This document shows, in pieces, positions 17,106-26,211 of a stretch of DNA of 44,853 nt (its first letter is position 1; every line of letters begins with the position of its first letter). A program made the translations under genes and the position numbers. A model generated the notes under the pieces. The model was not told where the DNA came from. It saw nothing but the letters and a program-made list of their open reading frames with translations, and searched no databases. This DNA comes from Desulfobulbaceae bacterium. Lineage in GTDB: Bacteria > Desulfobacterota > Desulfobulbia > Desulfobulbales > Desulfocapsaceae. Where the stretch lies: contig QZLB01000302.1 of the NCBI GenBank assembly GCA_004796425.1, forward strand, positions 1-44,853. Reading direction: 5' to 3'.

Positions 17106-17243
17106 ATGAGTAAGCGAACATTTCAGCCAAGTAATATTAAAAGAAAAAGAAGCCATGGTTTTCGCGTCCGGATGAGGACCAAAGCTGGGCGTGCTATTAT
17201 TAACGCTCGCAGGGCCAGGGGGCGAAAACGCCTCTCTGCTTAG
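17106..17243 (+). CDS. rpmH: Large ribosomal subunit protein bL34
   Basis: A 45-residue, very basic protein beginning [19 protein letters not shown] and ending RGRKRLSA, which is the bL34 sequence from end to end. It is part of the 50S subunit. GAGGGT lies about 8 bases before the ATG. It heads the classic rpmH-rnpA-yidD-yidC-jag order and is separated from rnpA by only 3 bases. Confidence 0.98.
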   Translation: MSKRTFQPSNIKRKRSHGFRVRMRTKAGRAIINARRARGRKRLSA

Positions 17244-17246
17244 TCC

Positions 17247-17597
17247 TTGCACCAATTTGGTTTACCCAAGACGTGCCTGCTTAGAAAAAGTGAAGATTTC
17301 GATCTGGTATACAGGCATGGCAAGCGGTTGTATGGACCCGGTTTCAGTTTGATCTATCTCCAGATGGACCGGGACTACAGTCGGATTGGAATCAGTGTCA
17401 GCAGAAAATTAAAAGGAGCGGTCGTCAGGAACCGGATTAAACGGATATTCAAGGAATCATTTCGGTTGAACCGGGATTTATTTCCCGTGCATGCCGATAT
17501 TGTAATAGCTGTTCGACCCGATTTTGCTCTTGATTCACCAAAACGTATTACGCAAGCGGTGTCAAACCTGATGACTGCGGGATCGATTGACAAATGA
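17247..17597 (+). CDS. rnpA: Ribonuclease P protein component
   Basis: A 116-residue basic protein that binds the catalytic RNase P RNA and helps mature tRNA 5' ends. The RNR signature is seen in [15 protein letters not shown] (about residues 55-69), and [16 protein letters not shown] at the N-terminus is typical. It starts with TTG 17247, 3 bases after rpmH. Non-ATG starts are common for rnpA. Its stop overlaps the yidD start as ATGA. The RNA subunit gene rnpB was not recognised in this window. Confidence 0.95.
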   Translation: MHQFGLPKTCLLRKSEDFDLVYRHGKRLYGPGFSLIYLQMDRDYSRIGISVSRKLKGAVVRNRIKRIFKESFRLNRDLFPVHADIVIAVRPDFALDSPKRITQAVSNLMTAGSIDK

Positions 17598-17830
17598 ACT
17601 TAACCTCAGGTGCATCATTACCTGCACGTTTTTTCATCCAACTGATCAAGGGATATCAGTACCTTATTTCCCCTCTGTTACCTCCCACCTGCCGATTTTC
17701 TCCAACCTGTTCCTCCTATTCGATTGAGGCTGTCAAACGTTATGGTATTCTGCGTGGCGGTCTGAAAAGCATCTGGAGGATTTTGCGATGCCACCCCTTT
17801 GCCAGGGGAGGATATGACCCTTTGGTTTAG
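17594..17830 (+). CDS. yidD: Membrane protein insertion efficiency factor YidD
   Basis: A 78-residue protein of the YidD (haemolysin-like) family that assists YidC-mediated membrane insertion. It has the characteristic [20 protein letters not shown] segment, then [13 protein letters not shown] and the ending [11 protein letters not shown]. It is coupled to rnpA by a 4-base ATGA overlap and precedes yidC by 70 bases. Confidence 0.96.
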   Translation: MNLTSGASLPARFFIQLIKGYQYLISPLLPPTCRFSPTCSSYSIEAVKRYGILRGGLKSIWRILRCHPFARGGYDPLV

Positions 17831-17900
17831 ATAGCCAACGAGGCAGTCGATTTGAAACAACCTTCAGAAAGCTAATTTTCAGCAAGAAAGAGAACAATTT

Positions 17901-19568
17901 ATGGACATGTATAGAGCCTTTCTGGCGATTATAATTTCCTTCATAATTCTGGTCGGTTACCAGTATCTTTTTGTGGGCCCCGTACAGGAGCAGCCGGTTG
18001 AGAAGCCGGCTGATGAGCAGATTGCGGTTGATGAAGCAACTCCAACGGGTAGTCCTCAAGCAACGGTACCCGTTATTCAAAGTGCGCCAGCCATACCTGC
18101 CGCACCTGTCGTTCCGGCTCGGGCTGCTGAAGAAGTAACCATTGATACCGAGCTTTATACGGCAGTGCTCAGTGAAGCGGGCGGGGTGATCAAAAGCTTT
18201 GTGCTGAAAAATTACCGTGAAGAAAATAATGAAGAAGCCCCCGGTGTGCAGTTGGTAAAAACAGAACCAGCTCAGGGGTATCCGCTTGATTTCTCCTGGG
18301 GTGGAGCTTTTCCTGCCAAGACGTTTTATACGCTTGAACAGAAGAATGTAACCTTTGACTCCCAGTCAAATAGTGCACTGGTCGTGATGAAGGCCCAGAA
18401 TAGTACGGGTATCGAAGTCATACGATCCTATGAGTTCAGTCGGGATAGTTATCTGATAAAGCATACGGTTACCGTCCGCAACAGTGGGGCACAGGCACTC
18501 CAGGGAACCGCAGAGCTGCAACAACTGAATATGCCCTTCTCTAAACTGACCAAAGGCAGCCAGTGGCTGTTCCGTGGTCCTGCATTTTATAACACCAACG
18601 GTCTTGAAGAGTTTAAGCTTAAAGAGTTCAAGGAAGGTAGTAAGACCGTACAGGGATCATTTGACTGGGTTGCCTATGAGGGCACCTATTTTATGACGGC
18701 TATTGTTCCCGATGCTGAGAAGAATACACTGACCATGGATGCGGATGAGGAACTGGTCACCATCGTAGTTGCAAATGAGCTTGATACGCTGGCTCCCGGA
18801 GAAGCAAAAAGTTATGAATATGGGCTGTTTTATGGACCGAAAAAACTGACTCTGCTCAAGCAGACCGGCTTCAACCTTGAGAAGATCGTCAATTTTGGTT
18901 GGTTCGATGTTATTGCGAAACCGACACTGTACCTGCTGAACTGGTTTCACGCCGTGTTTCATAACTACGGTATTGCAATTATCCTGGTAACGGTGATTCT
19001 CAAAGCGATCTTCTGGCCCATCACCCAAAAAGGTTTGAAGTCGATGAAGAATATGCAGAAACTTCAGCCGAAGATGGTCAAATTGAAAGAGAAATACAAG
19101 GATGATCCCACCCGGATGAACCAGGAGGTGATGAATCTTTACCGCACCTACAAGGTGAATCCGCTCGGTGGTTGTTTGCCGATGTTGCTGCAGATTCCGG
19201 TCTTTTTTGCGCTCTATAAGGTTTTGCTGCAGTCTATCGAACTACGACATGCGCCATTCATGCTCTGGATTACCGATCTTTCGGCTCCAGACCGGTTATT
19301 CATTGGCATTGATATTCCGTGGCTTGGCGGGTTGCCCGTGCTGACCCTGTTGATGGGTGCATCAATGTTTCTTCAACAGAAGATGACCCCGACCACCGCC
19401 GATCCGACCCAGGCAAAAATCATGATGTTTCTGCCGGTCATCTTCACCTTTATGTTTTTAAACTTTGCATCTGGCCTCGTACTGTACTGGTTTGTTAACA
19501 ACCTGCTCTCCATTCTGCAGCAGTACCTCATCAATCGGCAGAAGAAAACCCAACCAGAAGCAGGCTGA
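17901..19568 (+). CDS. yidC: Membrane protein insertase YidC
   Basis: A 555-residue Gram-negative type YidC/Oxa1 insertase. An N-terminal membrane anchor (residues 4-24) is followed by a Pro/Ala-rich linker and a large periplasmic domain (about 70-335). Five more membrane segments lie in the conserved core, with YGIAIILVTVILKAIFWPIT, the NPLGGCLPMLLQIPVFFALY signature and a final LVLYWFVNNLLSILQQY. It inserts and folds inner-membrane proteins, alone or with SecYEG. The gene order with yidD and jag is the usual one. Confidence 0.97.
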   Translation: MDMYRAFLAIIISFIILVGYQYLFVGPVQEQPVEKPADEQIAVDEATPTGSPQATVPVIQSAPAIPAAPVVPARAAEEVTIDTELYTAVLSEAGGVIKSFVLKNYREENNEEAPGVQLVKTEPAQGYPLDFSWGGAFPAKTFYTLEQKNVTFDSQSNSALVVMKAQNSTGIEVIRSYEFSRDSYLIKHTVTVRNSGAQALQGTAELQQLNMPFSKLTKGSQWLFRGPAFYNTNGLEEFKLKEFKEGSKTVQGSFDWVAYEGTYFMTAIVPDAEKNTLTMDADEELVTIVVANELDTLAPGEAKSYEYGLFYGPKKLTLLKQTGFNLEKIVNFGWFDVIAKPTLYLLNWFHAVFHNYGIAIILVTVILKAIFWPITQKGLKSMKNMQKLQPKMVKLKEKYKDDPTRMNQEVMNLYRTYKVNPLGGCLPMLLQIPVFFALYKVLLQSIELRHAPFMLWITDLSAPDRLFIGIDIPWLGGLPVLTLLMGASMFLQQKMTPTTADPTQAKIMMFLPVIFTFMFLNFASGLVLYWFVNNLLSILQQYLINRQKKTQPEAG

Positions 19569-19615
19569 ATACATCGCCATACATTGCGAGAAAGAATAGA
19601 AACCAGGAAATTGTA

Positions 19616-20524
19616 ATGTCATCGGATGGTAAAGAATTTTATGGAAAAGATGTCGCTTCTGCCATAAAGGAAGCATGCACGGTACTTGGTACTGCGCAGG
19701 AGAATCTCAATATTGAAGTACTGGAGACGGGTTCGACAGGGATCTTTGGCCTGATTCGGAAAAAGGCCCACATTCGGGTGACGATCCAGCCCCCGGAAGA
19801 GCCTGAAGCTGAAGAGCCGAAAGAAAAAGTACGGCCCAAAAAGCAAGCCTCATCACCTGGCAAAAAGAAACGTGCACCTCAAAATAATCGCAAACCAGCT
19901 ACTCCTGCGGAAACGGAAGAGAAGGATGTGGTTGATATGGTGGATGATCTTGATGATGATGAAAATTCATCTGAGGAGGCCGCCGAGCTCTCTGCAGAGA
20001 GTCTTGAAATCATCAAGACCGAACTGATCAAGCTTCTGGATCTCATGCAGAGTCCCTCTGAGGTTACTGTTACCAATGATGCGGGAACCGCACTTTGTAA
20101 GATAGACAACAGTCATGAAGATTTTCTGACCGGTCAGGAAGGAAGGACACTTGATAGTCTGCAATATATCTTGAGAAAGATTGTCTCGCGCAAAATTAGC
20201 GGACGGGTTCGATTGACCATTGATGTAGGTGATTACCGTGAGCGGCGTCATCAGGAACTGCGTGAAAAAGCAGTTGAATATGCAGCGCTGGTGAAGGAGA
20301 ACGGGAAGACTCAAGTCATACCCTCCCTTAATCCATACGAGCGAAGAGTGGTACATGTCGCCCTGCAGGATGACACTGAAATCAGGAGTCGTAGTGTCGG
20401 TGATGGTCTGTTCAAGAAAGTCCTGATTTATAAACCGGGCAAGGGGCGAAAAAGCAGCGGTCGCAAAAAGTCCCGGGGACGATACCGAAAGAAGAACAAT
20501 CAGGGGCGAAAAACTGAGAAATAG
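19616..20524 (+). CDS. jag: Jag/KhpB RNA-binding protein (Jag_N-KH-R3H)
   Basis: A 302-residue protein. The Jag N-terminal domain covers about residues 1-55. A long acidic linker rich in Asp/Glu follows (about 65-125). Next is a KH domain with its GxxG loop as GQEG before RTLDSLQYILRK, then an R3H domain with NPYERRVVHVAL. The C-terminus is a very basic tail rich in Gly, Arg, Lys and Ser. KhpB proteins bind RNA and affect cell elongation and division in other bacteria. It follows yidC by 47 bases and is ended by an intrinsic terminator. Confidence 0.93.
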   Translation: MSSDGKEFYGKDVASAIKEACTVLGTAQENLNIEVLETGSTGIFGLIRKKAHIRVTIQPPEEPEAEEPKEKVRPKKQASSPGKKKRAPQNNRKPATPAETEEKDVVDMVDDLDDDENSSEEAAELSAESLEIIKTELIKLLDLMQSPSEVTVTNDAGTALCKIDNSHEDFLTGQEGRTLDSLQYILRKIVSRKISGRVRLTIDVGDYRERRHQELREKAVEYAALVKENGKTQVIPSLNPYERRVVHVALQDDTEIRSRSVGDGLFKKVLIYKPGKGRKSSGRKKSRGRYRKKNNQGRKTEK

Positions 20525-20555
20525 GTTGGGATCACAAGATGAGAAGTAGAGAAAA

Positions 20556-20587
20556 GGCCGGACAGAAAATGCCCGGCCATTTTTTTT
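20556..20587 (+). terminator. Rho-independent terminator after jag
   Basis: GGCCGG (20556-20561) pairs perfectly with CCGGCC (20573-20578) over an 11-base loop, followed by A and eight Ts (20580-20587). This is a textbook intrinsic terminator. The mnmE ribosome site begins right at its end. Confidence 0.85.
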
Positions 20588-20599
20588 GGAGTTGAACAG

Positions 20600-21988
20600 G
20601 TGGTAAACGTGACTCCCCAGGAAGTAACCATAGCAGCAATCTCGACTCCTCCGGGAGCCGGTGGTATCGGCATCATTCGAATGTCCGGTGAACGCTCGCT
20701 TGAGATCATAAAAGATATCTTTCAACCGGCTGGTAACATTATTGTTTTTGAATCCCATCGCTTTTATTATGGAACCATTGTTGATCCGGAAAGAGACCAG
20801 ACGCTGGATGAAGTACTGATGGTCTATATGTCTGCTCCGCGGACCTATACCCGCGAGGATGTGGTCGAGATTCACTGCCATGGCAGCTATCTGATATTAC
20901 AATCGGTTCTTGAGCTTCTCATCAACCGTGGGGCGCAGCTTGCAGAGCCAGGTGAATTCACCAAAAGAGCATTCCTCAATGGCAGGATTGACTTGACCAG
21001 GGCCGAGGCGGTTATTGATATTCTTGCTGCCAAGACACGGAAGGGAGTGGATTTGGCACTGGAACAATTATCCGGACGTTTGTATCACCAGGTCGATCAT
21101 ATGCGGCAACGGCTGGTGGAGGTTCGGGCCTATTTTGAAGTGGCCATCGATTTTCCCGATGAAGACGTTGAAATTGTAAATCGGGATGAGGTGCTTGAGC
21201 GTTTGAGGCATGAGCTGCTGCTGCCCTTGGACGAATTGATCAATCAGGCGGAAAGTGGGCGGATAATCAGAGAAGGCATTTCCGTGGTGATTGTCGGGCT
21301 CCCCAATGTTGGTAAATCCAGCCTGTTAAACACCTTATTACAGGAGGAGCGTGCCCTGGTTACTGAAATACCAGGGACAACCAGAGACACAATCGAAGAG
21401 TTCCTCGACATCAACGGCATACCGGTGCGCATTGTAGACACGGCCGGTATTAGAGAAGATGCTGAAAGAGTCGAACAATTGGGCATCGAGCGGGCACGAG
21501 ACCAGGTCAATCGGGCAGATCTGGTCATTTTTCTTGCTGATGGCTCCCGCCCTTTTGAGGCGGCTGATCAGGAATTGTACCAGACCGTGAAGCACAAACC
21601 GCTCATTGTCGTCCTGAACAAGTGTGACCTTCCGCTCCAGATAGATTTGACAGCAGCGCCTGAAGTATTCAGTGAACCGATCAAAATATCGGCCGTAACC
21701 CAGGATGGGATAGATCAGCTCAAAAACGCCATCTTCAGCAGAGTGACGGGAGGGGCAGAACAGTGGGGTGAGGATGGGTGCCGACCCAACATCCGCCAGA
21801 AGGCGGCCCTGGTAAGGGCACGCAACGCTGCAGAGGGTATCTGTGAAGGGCTGGCATTTGGACTGTCTAGTGATCTTGTCACTATCGATATACTCGAATG
21901 TCTCGAACATTTGGGTGAGATCATTGGTGAGACCACGACTGAAGATGTTCTTGACCTGATTTTTGAGCAGTTCTGTCTTGGTAAATAG
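20600..21988 (+). CDS. mnmE: tRNA modification GTPase MnmE (TrmE)
   Basis: A 462-residue GTPase that works with MnmG on tRNA wobble uridines. The N-terminal formyl-THF-binding domain (APRTYTREDVVEIHCHGS) is followed by a helical domain with an inserted G domain: GLPNVGKSSLLN (G1), PGTTRD (G2), DTAG (G3) and NKCD (G4). The protein ends in FCLGK, whose cysteine is the conserved catalytic-tail residue. The start is GTG 20600, with GGAG 8 bases upstream. Because a strong terminator lies just before it, mnmE is transcribed either by read-through or from a promoter hidden in jag. Confidence 0.97.
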   Translation: MVNVTPQEVTIAAISTPPGAGGIGIIRMSGERSLEIIKDIFQPAGNIIVFESHRFYYGTIVDPERDQTLDEVLMVYMSAPRTYTREDVVEIHCHGSYLILQSVLELLINRGAQLAEPGEFTKRAFLNGRIDLTRAEAVIDILAAKTRKGVDLALEQLSGRLYHQVDHMRQRLVEVRAYFEVAIDFPDEDVEIVNRDEVLERLRHELLLPLDELINQAESGRIIREGISVVIVGLPNVGKSSLLNTLLQEERALVTEIPGTTRDTIEEFLDINGIPVRIVDTAGIREDAERVEQLGIERARDQVNRADLVIFLADGSRPFEAADQELYQTVKHKPLIVVLNKCDLPLQIDLTAAPEVFSEPIKISAVTQDGIDQLKNAIFSRVTGGAEQWGEDGCRPNIRQKAALVRARNAAEGICEGLAFGLSSDLVTIDILECLEHLGEIIGETTTEDVLDLIFEQFCLGK

Positions 21989-22089
21989 CTGCTCCTTGTT
22001 GGTCTCGTTAAAAGCCTTGTAAAAATCGGTACGCTAATGATATCTGCCTCAACTTGGGTGGGAAGGTTACAATCGCGAGGAGGATTATT

Positions 22090-23022
22090 TTGAGTTCCCT
22101 GTTTGATGCCGCGTGTGAAAATTGTTCAGACGGTTTAGGAGATATCGAGCTTTCAATCCTGCCTCGTACGGTAGATCTCGGCGGCTTTGAAGTGCATCGG
22201 GCACTTCCTCACAAGACCAGACGTATGGTCGGGCCATTTATATTCTGGGATCAGATGGGACCTGGAGCATTTGCAGCAGGTCAGGGAATTGATGTGCGTC
22301 CCCACCCGCACATCGGTCTTTCAACCGTCACCTATCTTTTTGAAGGAAGCCTGGACCATCGGGATTCACTGGCCAATTCGATGCGTATTGTGCCGGGAGA
22401 TGTCAACCTGATGACTGCAGGCAGGGGCATCGTGCATTCTGAGCGAACCGGCAAAGAGATTCGATCAACCAAACACCAGCTTGCCGGTATCCAGTCCTGG
22501 TTGGCCTTACCACAATCAGCAGAAGGTGCACACCCTGACTTCACCCATTATCCTGCCGACACCTTACCAGCGTTTGATGGAAAAGGTTTGTGGGGAAGGG
22601 TGGTGCTTGGCGTTCTGGATGGTTTGAGTTCCCCCGTGAAAACGCCATGGGATACTCTCTATGTAGATATCAAACTCGAAGCCAATTACCGATTCACTCT
22701 GCCTGAAGAGACAGAGGAACGTGGACTGCAGCTCTATCGCGGCAGTATCGAAATCGAGCATACAATCTTCTCCGCCCCCGAGATGATTGTTTTTCGCCCG
22801 GGCAGTCGGATAACCTGCCAAGCGAAGACAGCTAGTCACCTGCTGTTACTTGGCGGGGCACCCCTTGATGGACCCCGCTATATCTGGTGGAATTTTGTTT
22901 CATCATCAATAGACTCAATCAAACAGGCAGCCCTTGATTGGGAAAATGGCTTGTTTCCAATCGTCCCGGATGATGACCGGGAGTTTATTCCACTGCCTGA
23001 TCTGCCGTTTCCTTCACCCTAA
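22090..23022 (+). CDS. Pirin family protein
   Basis: A 310-residue bicupin. The pirin N-terminal cupin shows GPFIFWDQMGPG, then DVRPHPHIGLSTVTYLFEGS with the metal-binding His residues, and DVNLMTAGRGIVHSER. Bacterial pirins bind a metal ion, and some have quercetinase or regulatory activity; the role here is unknown. The start is set at TTG 22090 because GAGGAGGA at 22077-22084 is 5 bases upstream; an in-frame TTG at 22054 has no such site. Confidence 0.9.
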   Translation: MSSLFDAACENCSDGLGDIELSILPRTVDLGGFEVHRALPHKTRRMVGPFIFWDQMGPGAFAAGQGIDVRPHPHIGLSTVTYLFEGSLDHRDSLANSMRIVPGDVNLMTAGRGIVHSERTGKEIRSTKHQLAGIQSWLALPQSAEGAHPDFTHYPADTLPAFDGKGLWGRVVLGVLDGLSSPVKTPWDTLYVDIKLEANYRFTLPEETEERGLQLYRGSIEIEHTIFSAPEMIVFRPGSRITCQAKTASHLLLLGGAPLDGPRYIWWNFVSSSIDSIKQAALDWENGLFPIVPDDDREFIPLPDLPFPSP

Positions 23023-23189
23023 CCACACTGTCGGATGTGATAGAAAACCTCGCTCAACCCCTTTCGTAAAAAGTAGTGCTGTGATATTTTGTTACCGGAC
23101 TTTTTCATTGGGGCATTCTCATCGACCCATGATTGATTTCATTGACAATACGGACGACCATTTTAATCGTTTTATTGGAGTGTAGCGTT

Positions 23190-24890
23190 ATGAGATTATT
23201 CCTTTTTCAGATGACTTTGCTGAGTGTGCTGTGCTTCGGTATGGGGCTGAATGCCAGTGCTTCTGATATAAAAATGTTCACGGGTGGTACGATCCTGACG
23301 GTTGATGAACAGTTTTCAGAAGCAGAGGCCATTGCAATCGAGGGGACCAGGATCATAGCGGTTGGCTCCCTGGACGAGGTAAAGTCGCGGGTGGGTGATC
23401 AGGCGGAGGTAATCAACCTGAACGGGAGAACTATGCTCCCTGGTTTTGTCGATCCCCACGCCCACGTGGTTACATTTGCACCAGTGACTTACGTTATGGA
23501 AAATATCGGCATGACCAAATTTCGGACGACTGCAGAGGCGTTGGCACACCTGAAGGAAATAGCGGCTCAAAAGAACAAGGGTGAGTGGATTTTGGCCAGC
23601 CAGTGGGACCCTTCCGTACAGGAGGGTGTGTCAGCTCTGACCCTTAAGGAACTTGACGCCATATCAACGGATCACCCGATATTTGTCCTGAATGCTTCTG
23701 GTCATCTTGCCTATGTTAACTCGAAAGCTTATGAGGCGGCGGGTATACCGGCAGATGTGAAGAATCCGGAAGGAGCGGAATACGTCAGAGATGAAGATGG
23801 CAAACTTAACGGTGTTATCCTCAATAACGTCGCCTTTTTACCGGTGGTAAGTGCGAGTCCAGATCTTGCAGAATTAAATATGGAAGATGCGATCATCTCA
23901 TTGCTCCAGGAATTTAACAAATATGGCATAACAACTACCAGTGAACTCAGTTTAGGTGCCTTTTCAGCAAGCGCCACGGAGACTGATTTAATCTTTGGTG
24001 TGTCAAAACGAGAAGATATTACCGCCCGGATACGCGCGTATCTTATGTATACACTCAATGATGATTGGACCCAGGCAGGAACGAAAATGAATGATGGCAA
24101 TTCATTGGTGAAAATTGTCGGTATTAAATTGATCGCTGATGGGTCTAACCAGGGATTTACCGGGTTGCAAAGAGAACCGTACTTCAGCCTCGAACAATCC
24201 ACCAATACGGGTTTGGCATACATGACAGTATTCGAGATGTTCAGGATTTCAGAACAGCGTGCCCAGGAAGGATGGCATCTGGCACTGCACGGAAATGGTG
24301 ATCAAGCCATTGATAATATCCTCACCGTAATGGAGAAACTAAAACGAGATGGTTTTGATATGGCCACGATCAGGCCCCGTATCGAACACTGTTCAATTTT
24401 GCATGATGAGCAGATTGACAAGATGGAAAAACTTGGGGTGTCGGCCAGTTTTCTTATTGCCCATGTGCATTACTGGGGAACATGGATGCGCGACGTTGTC
24501 TTTGGCCCTGAGAAAGTTCAGTTACTTGATCGGTGTAAAACTACAGAGGATCATGGCATCAATTATACCTTGCAATCAGACTTTGCTGTTTCTGAGCCTG
24601 ATATGCTTAAGATGATCGATATTGCGGTTAACAGAGACACCTTTAAAGAACCGGAATATGTTTTAGCACCACAGGAGCGGATTTCAGTAGAGTCTGCAAT
24701 CAGAGCAGTGACAATAAATGCAGCATGGCAATTAATGAGTGAAGATGAGATAGGCAGCCTTGAACCAGGGAAGTTTGCAGATTTTGTTATCCTGGATCAG
24801 GATCCTCGAAAAGTTGATCCTGCAACCATTGAGGACATTGCAGTGATTGAGACCTGGATGAATGGAAAAATGGTTTATCAAGCCCAATAG
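23190..24890 (+). CDS. Exported amidohydrolase, YtcJ/Amidohydro_3 family
   Basis: A 566-residue metal-dependent hydrolase. An N-terminal signal peptide is visible (MRLFLFQMTLLSVLCFGMG, cleavage probably near NASAS), so it should act in the periplasm. The metal motif is MLPGFVDPHAHV, followed by HLALHGNGDQAIDN, RIEHCSIL and the C-terminal GSLEPGKFADFVILDQDP. The YtcJ family hydrolyses amide or related bonds in mostly unknown substrates. The start at 23190 has GGAG 9 bases upstream; an earlier frame opening at 23133 would bury the signal peptide. It is convergent with the NifU-like gene. Confidence 0.88.
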   Translation: MRLFLFQMTLLSVLCFGMGLNASASDIKMFTGGTILTVDEQFSEAEAIAIEGTRIIAVGSLDEVKSRVGDQAEVINLNGRTMLPGFVDPHAHVVTFAPVTYVMENIGMTKFRTTAEALAHLKEIAAQKNKGEWILASQWDPSVQEGVSALTLKELDAISTDHPIFVLNASGHLAYVNSKAYEAAGIPADVKNPEGAEYVRDEDGKLNGVILNNVAFLPVVSASPDLAELNMEDAIISLLQEFNKYGITTTSELSLGAFSASATETDLIFGVSKREDITARIRAYLMYTLNDDWTQAGTKMNDGNSLVKIVGIKLIADGSNQGFTGLQREPYFSLEQSTNTGLAYMTVFEMFRISEQRAQEGWHLALHGNGDQAIDNILTVMEKLKRDGFDMATIRPRIEHCSILHDEQIDKMEKLGVSASFLIAHVHYWGTWMRDVVFGPEKVQLLDRCKTTEDHGINYTLQSDFAVSEPDMLKMIDIAVNRDTFKEPEYVLAPQERISVESAIRAVTINAAWQLMSEDEIGSLEPGKFADFVILDQDPRKVDPATIEDIAVIETWMNGKMVYQAQ

Positions 24891-24914
24891 GTCAAATTTC
24901 AGAAATCTTTGCAG

Positions 24915-24969
24915 CCTCCCTGATTCACAAGTTAATCCTGCTCCTTTTAAGGTTTGCAAATCAGGGAGG
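24915..24969. terminator. Long inverted repeat between convergent genes, possible bidirectional terminator
   Basis: CCTCCCTGATT (24915-24925) is perfectly complementary to AATCAGGGAGG (24959-24969) across a 33-base loop. It occupies most of the 87-base gap between the amidohydrolase stop and the NifU-like stop. T tracts are weak on both sides, so the function is inferred from position. Confidence 0.5.
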
Positions 24970-24977
24970 TGTGGATC

Positions 24978-25430
24978 TTATCTTATACGCTTTGATCGAT
25001 CAATCAGATAGTTATTTACCGCTTCATGCAAGGTCTGGCTGGAGAGATCCGCGCAATGGCGCTCTGCTTCAGGAAAGACACCAATGGTCTCAAGCACGTC
25101 TGCACCGCTTAGCTCAAAACATTGCTCGGCTGTTCTATTAAGGGCAAGCTCGGCCGTGAATGAACCACAGAGTCCACTTGAAGCGCAGCCGTCGGTCACG
25201 TAAGACGCTGCAGATACCCGTTCATTGGTAAACTTCAGGTAGATGGTCATCGTATCACCACAGCCGCCGGTGATGCTGGCACTGCAATCGGCATCTTCAA
25301 GCACTCCGCCATATTTGGGGTTTCTCCAACGTTCAAAGCCTTTTTCTCCATAAGCATTTCGGGCATCATCAAAGGCTTGGTTCTGTATTTGCTGGACGAT
25401 TTTCTCAAAATCATCATCAGACATATTCAT
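24978..25430 (-). CDS. NifU/IscU-like iron-sulfur scaffold protein
   Basis: A 150-residue protein of the NifU N-terminal / IscU-like family. Conserved cysteines appear in EDADCSAS, TDGCASSGLCGSF and ERHCADLS, and GGCGDTMTIYLKF resembles the IscU scaffold core. It may assemble or hold an Fe-S or mixed-metal cluster for its neighbours. AGGAG lies 9 bases before the ATG. It is the last gene of the ORP-type operon, 17 bases after the third NifX-like gene. Variants of this protein are often encoded beside Mrp/NifX genes in anaerobes. Confidence 0.82.
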   Translation of the reverse strand: MNMSDDDFEKIVQQIQNQAFDDARNAYGEKGFERWRNPKYGGVLEDADCSASITGGCGDTMTIYLKFTNERVSAASYVTDGCASSGLCGSFTAELALNRTAEQCFELSGADVLETIGVFPEAERHCADLSSQTLHEAVNNYLIDRSKRIR

Positions 25431-25447
25431 ACTCGCATTCTCCTGAC

Positions 25448-25807
25448 TTACCAGTGTGCTTCAGCATTCGGCCCGTTTTCAAAGGAAACGTAGCCCGCCT
25501 GGAGCTTGGTTATTGCTCGTGAAATGCTGCCGGTAATGTTTCCGGCAACTTTTACCCCTCCTGCCTCTAGCACTTTGAATGCTTTGGGGCCGCAATAGCC
25601 GGTGAGCAGGACATTGACACCTTTATCATTCATCAAGGTTGCCGCCTGGATACCTGCTCCTTTAAACCCGTTTGCATTAACGGAGTTGTTGAGCACCTCA
25701 ACCTCATCATTTTCGGTGTCGAAAATGATGAAATAAGCGGCTCGACCAAAACGCGGGTCGATTTCATCACTCAAGGTCGGCCCTTGGGCACTGACAGCGA
25801 CTTTCAT
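25448..25807 (-). CDS. NifX/NifB-type dinitrogenase Fe-Mo cofactor domain protein (ORP-like) 3
   Basis: A 119-residue single-domain protein of the NifX / NifB C-terminal family, which binds Mo- or Fe-containing clusters. It begins MKVAVSAQGPTLSDEIDPRFGRA, a classic opening, and has LLTGYCGPKAFKVLEAGG. AGGAGG lies 7-12 bases before ATG 25807; a longer frame from 25849 overlaps the upstream gene and lacks support. It is one of three paralogues in this operon. The related Desulfovibrio orange protein holds a Mo-Cu-S cluster, but cluster type here is inference. Confidence 0.85.
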   Translation of the reverse strand: MKVAVSAQGPTLSDEIDPRFGRAAYFIIFDTENDEVEVLNNSVNANGFKGAGIQAATLMNDKGVNVLLTGYCGPKAFKVLEAGGVKVAGNITGSISRAITKLQAGYVSFENGPNAEAHW

Positions 25808-25827
25808 TGCTTTTTCCTCCTGATTAT

Positions 25828-26208
25828 TTAATGTCCGCCACCACCGCATACCTGATCATCGGTTATAAGCGGTAATTTCCCAGCCAGCAAATCTTCAATA
25901 ACCGGCTTTATCTCAAGACGTTCACTGTCATGATACACATCGATGCCAACCTGACGAAAACCCATCAGTGGCCGAAAACCGATCCCACCGACCACCAGTG
26001 AAGTAACGTTGTTCTCAGCGAGCAGATTGACCGGAACCATACAGCCCCCCTGCACGTGCTCCTGGTTTTCAATGGTACTGACCTTGACGATTTTGCCGTC
26101 CTCGGCGTCAATACAGGTGAACACGTCACAATGACCAAAATGACCGGCACGGTGTCCTTCAAGTCCACCTTCACCCATTGAGGGTATGGCAATTCGTTGC
26201 TTTTTCAT
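25828..26208 (-). CDS. NifX/NifB-type dinitrogenase Fe-Mo cofactor domain protein (ORP-like) 2
   Basis: A 126-residue NifX-family protein. It opens RIAIPSMGEGGLEGHRAGHFGHC, with the HFGHCDVF pattern typical of this branch, and has a GGCMVPVNLLAENNV stretch. The C-terminus is CGGGGH, a small Cys/His tail that could help bind metal. It follows the second ATPase gene by only 3 bases, so cotranscription is nearly certain. It is distinct in sequence from the other two NifX-like proteins of the cluster. Confidence 0.85.
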   Translation of the reverse strand: MKKQRIAIPSMGEGGLEGHRAGHFGHCDVFTCIDAEDGKIVKVSTIENQEHVQGGCMVPVNLLAENNVTSLVVGGIGFRPLMGFRQVGIDVYHDSERLEIKPVIEDLLAGKLPLITDDQVCGGGGH

Positions 26209-26211
26209 TCG

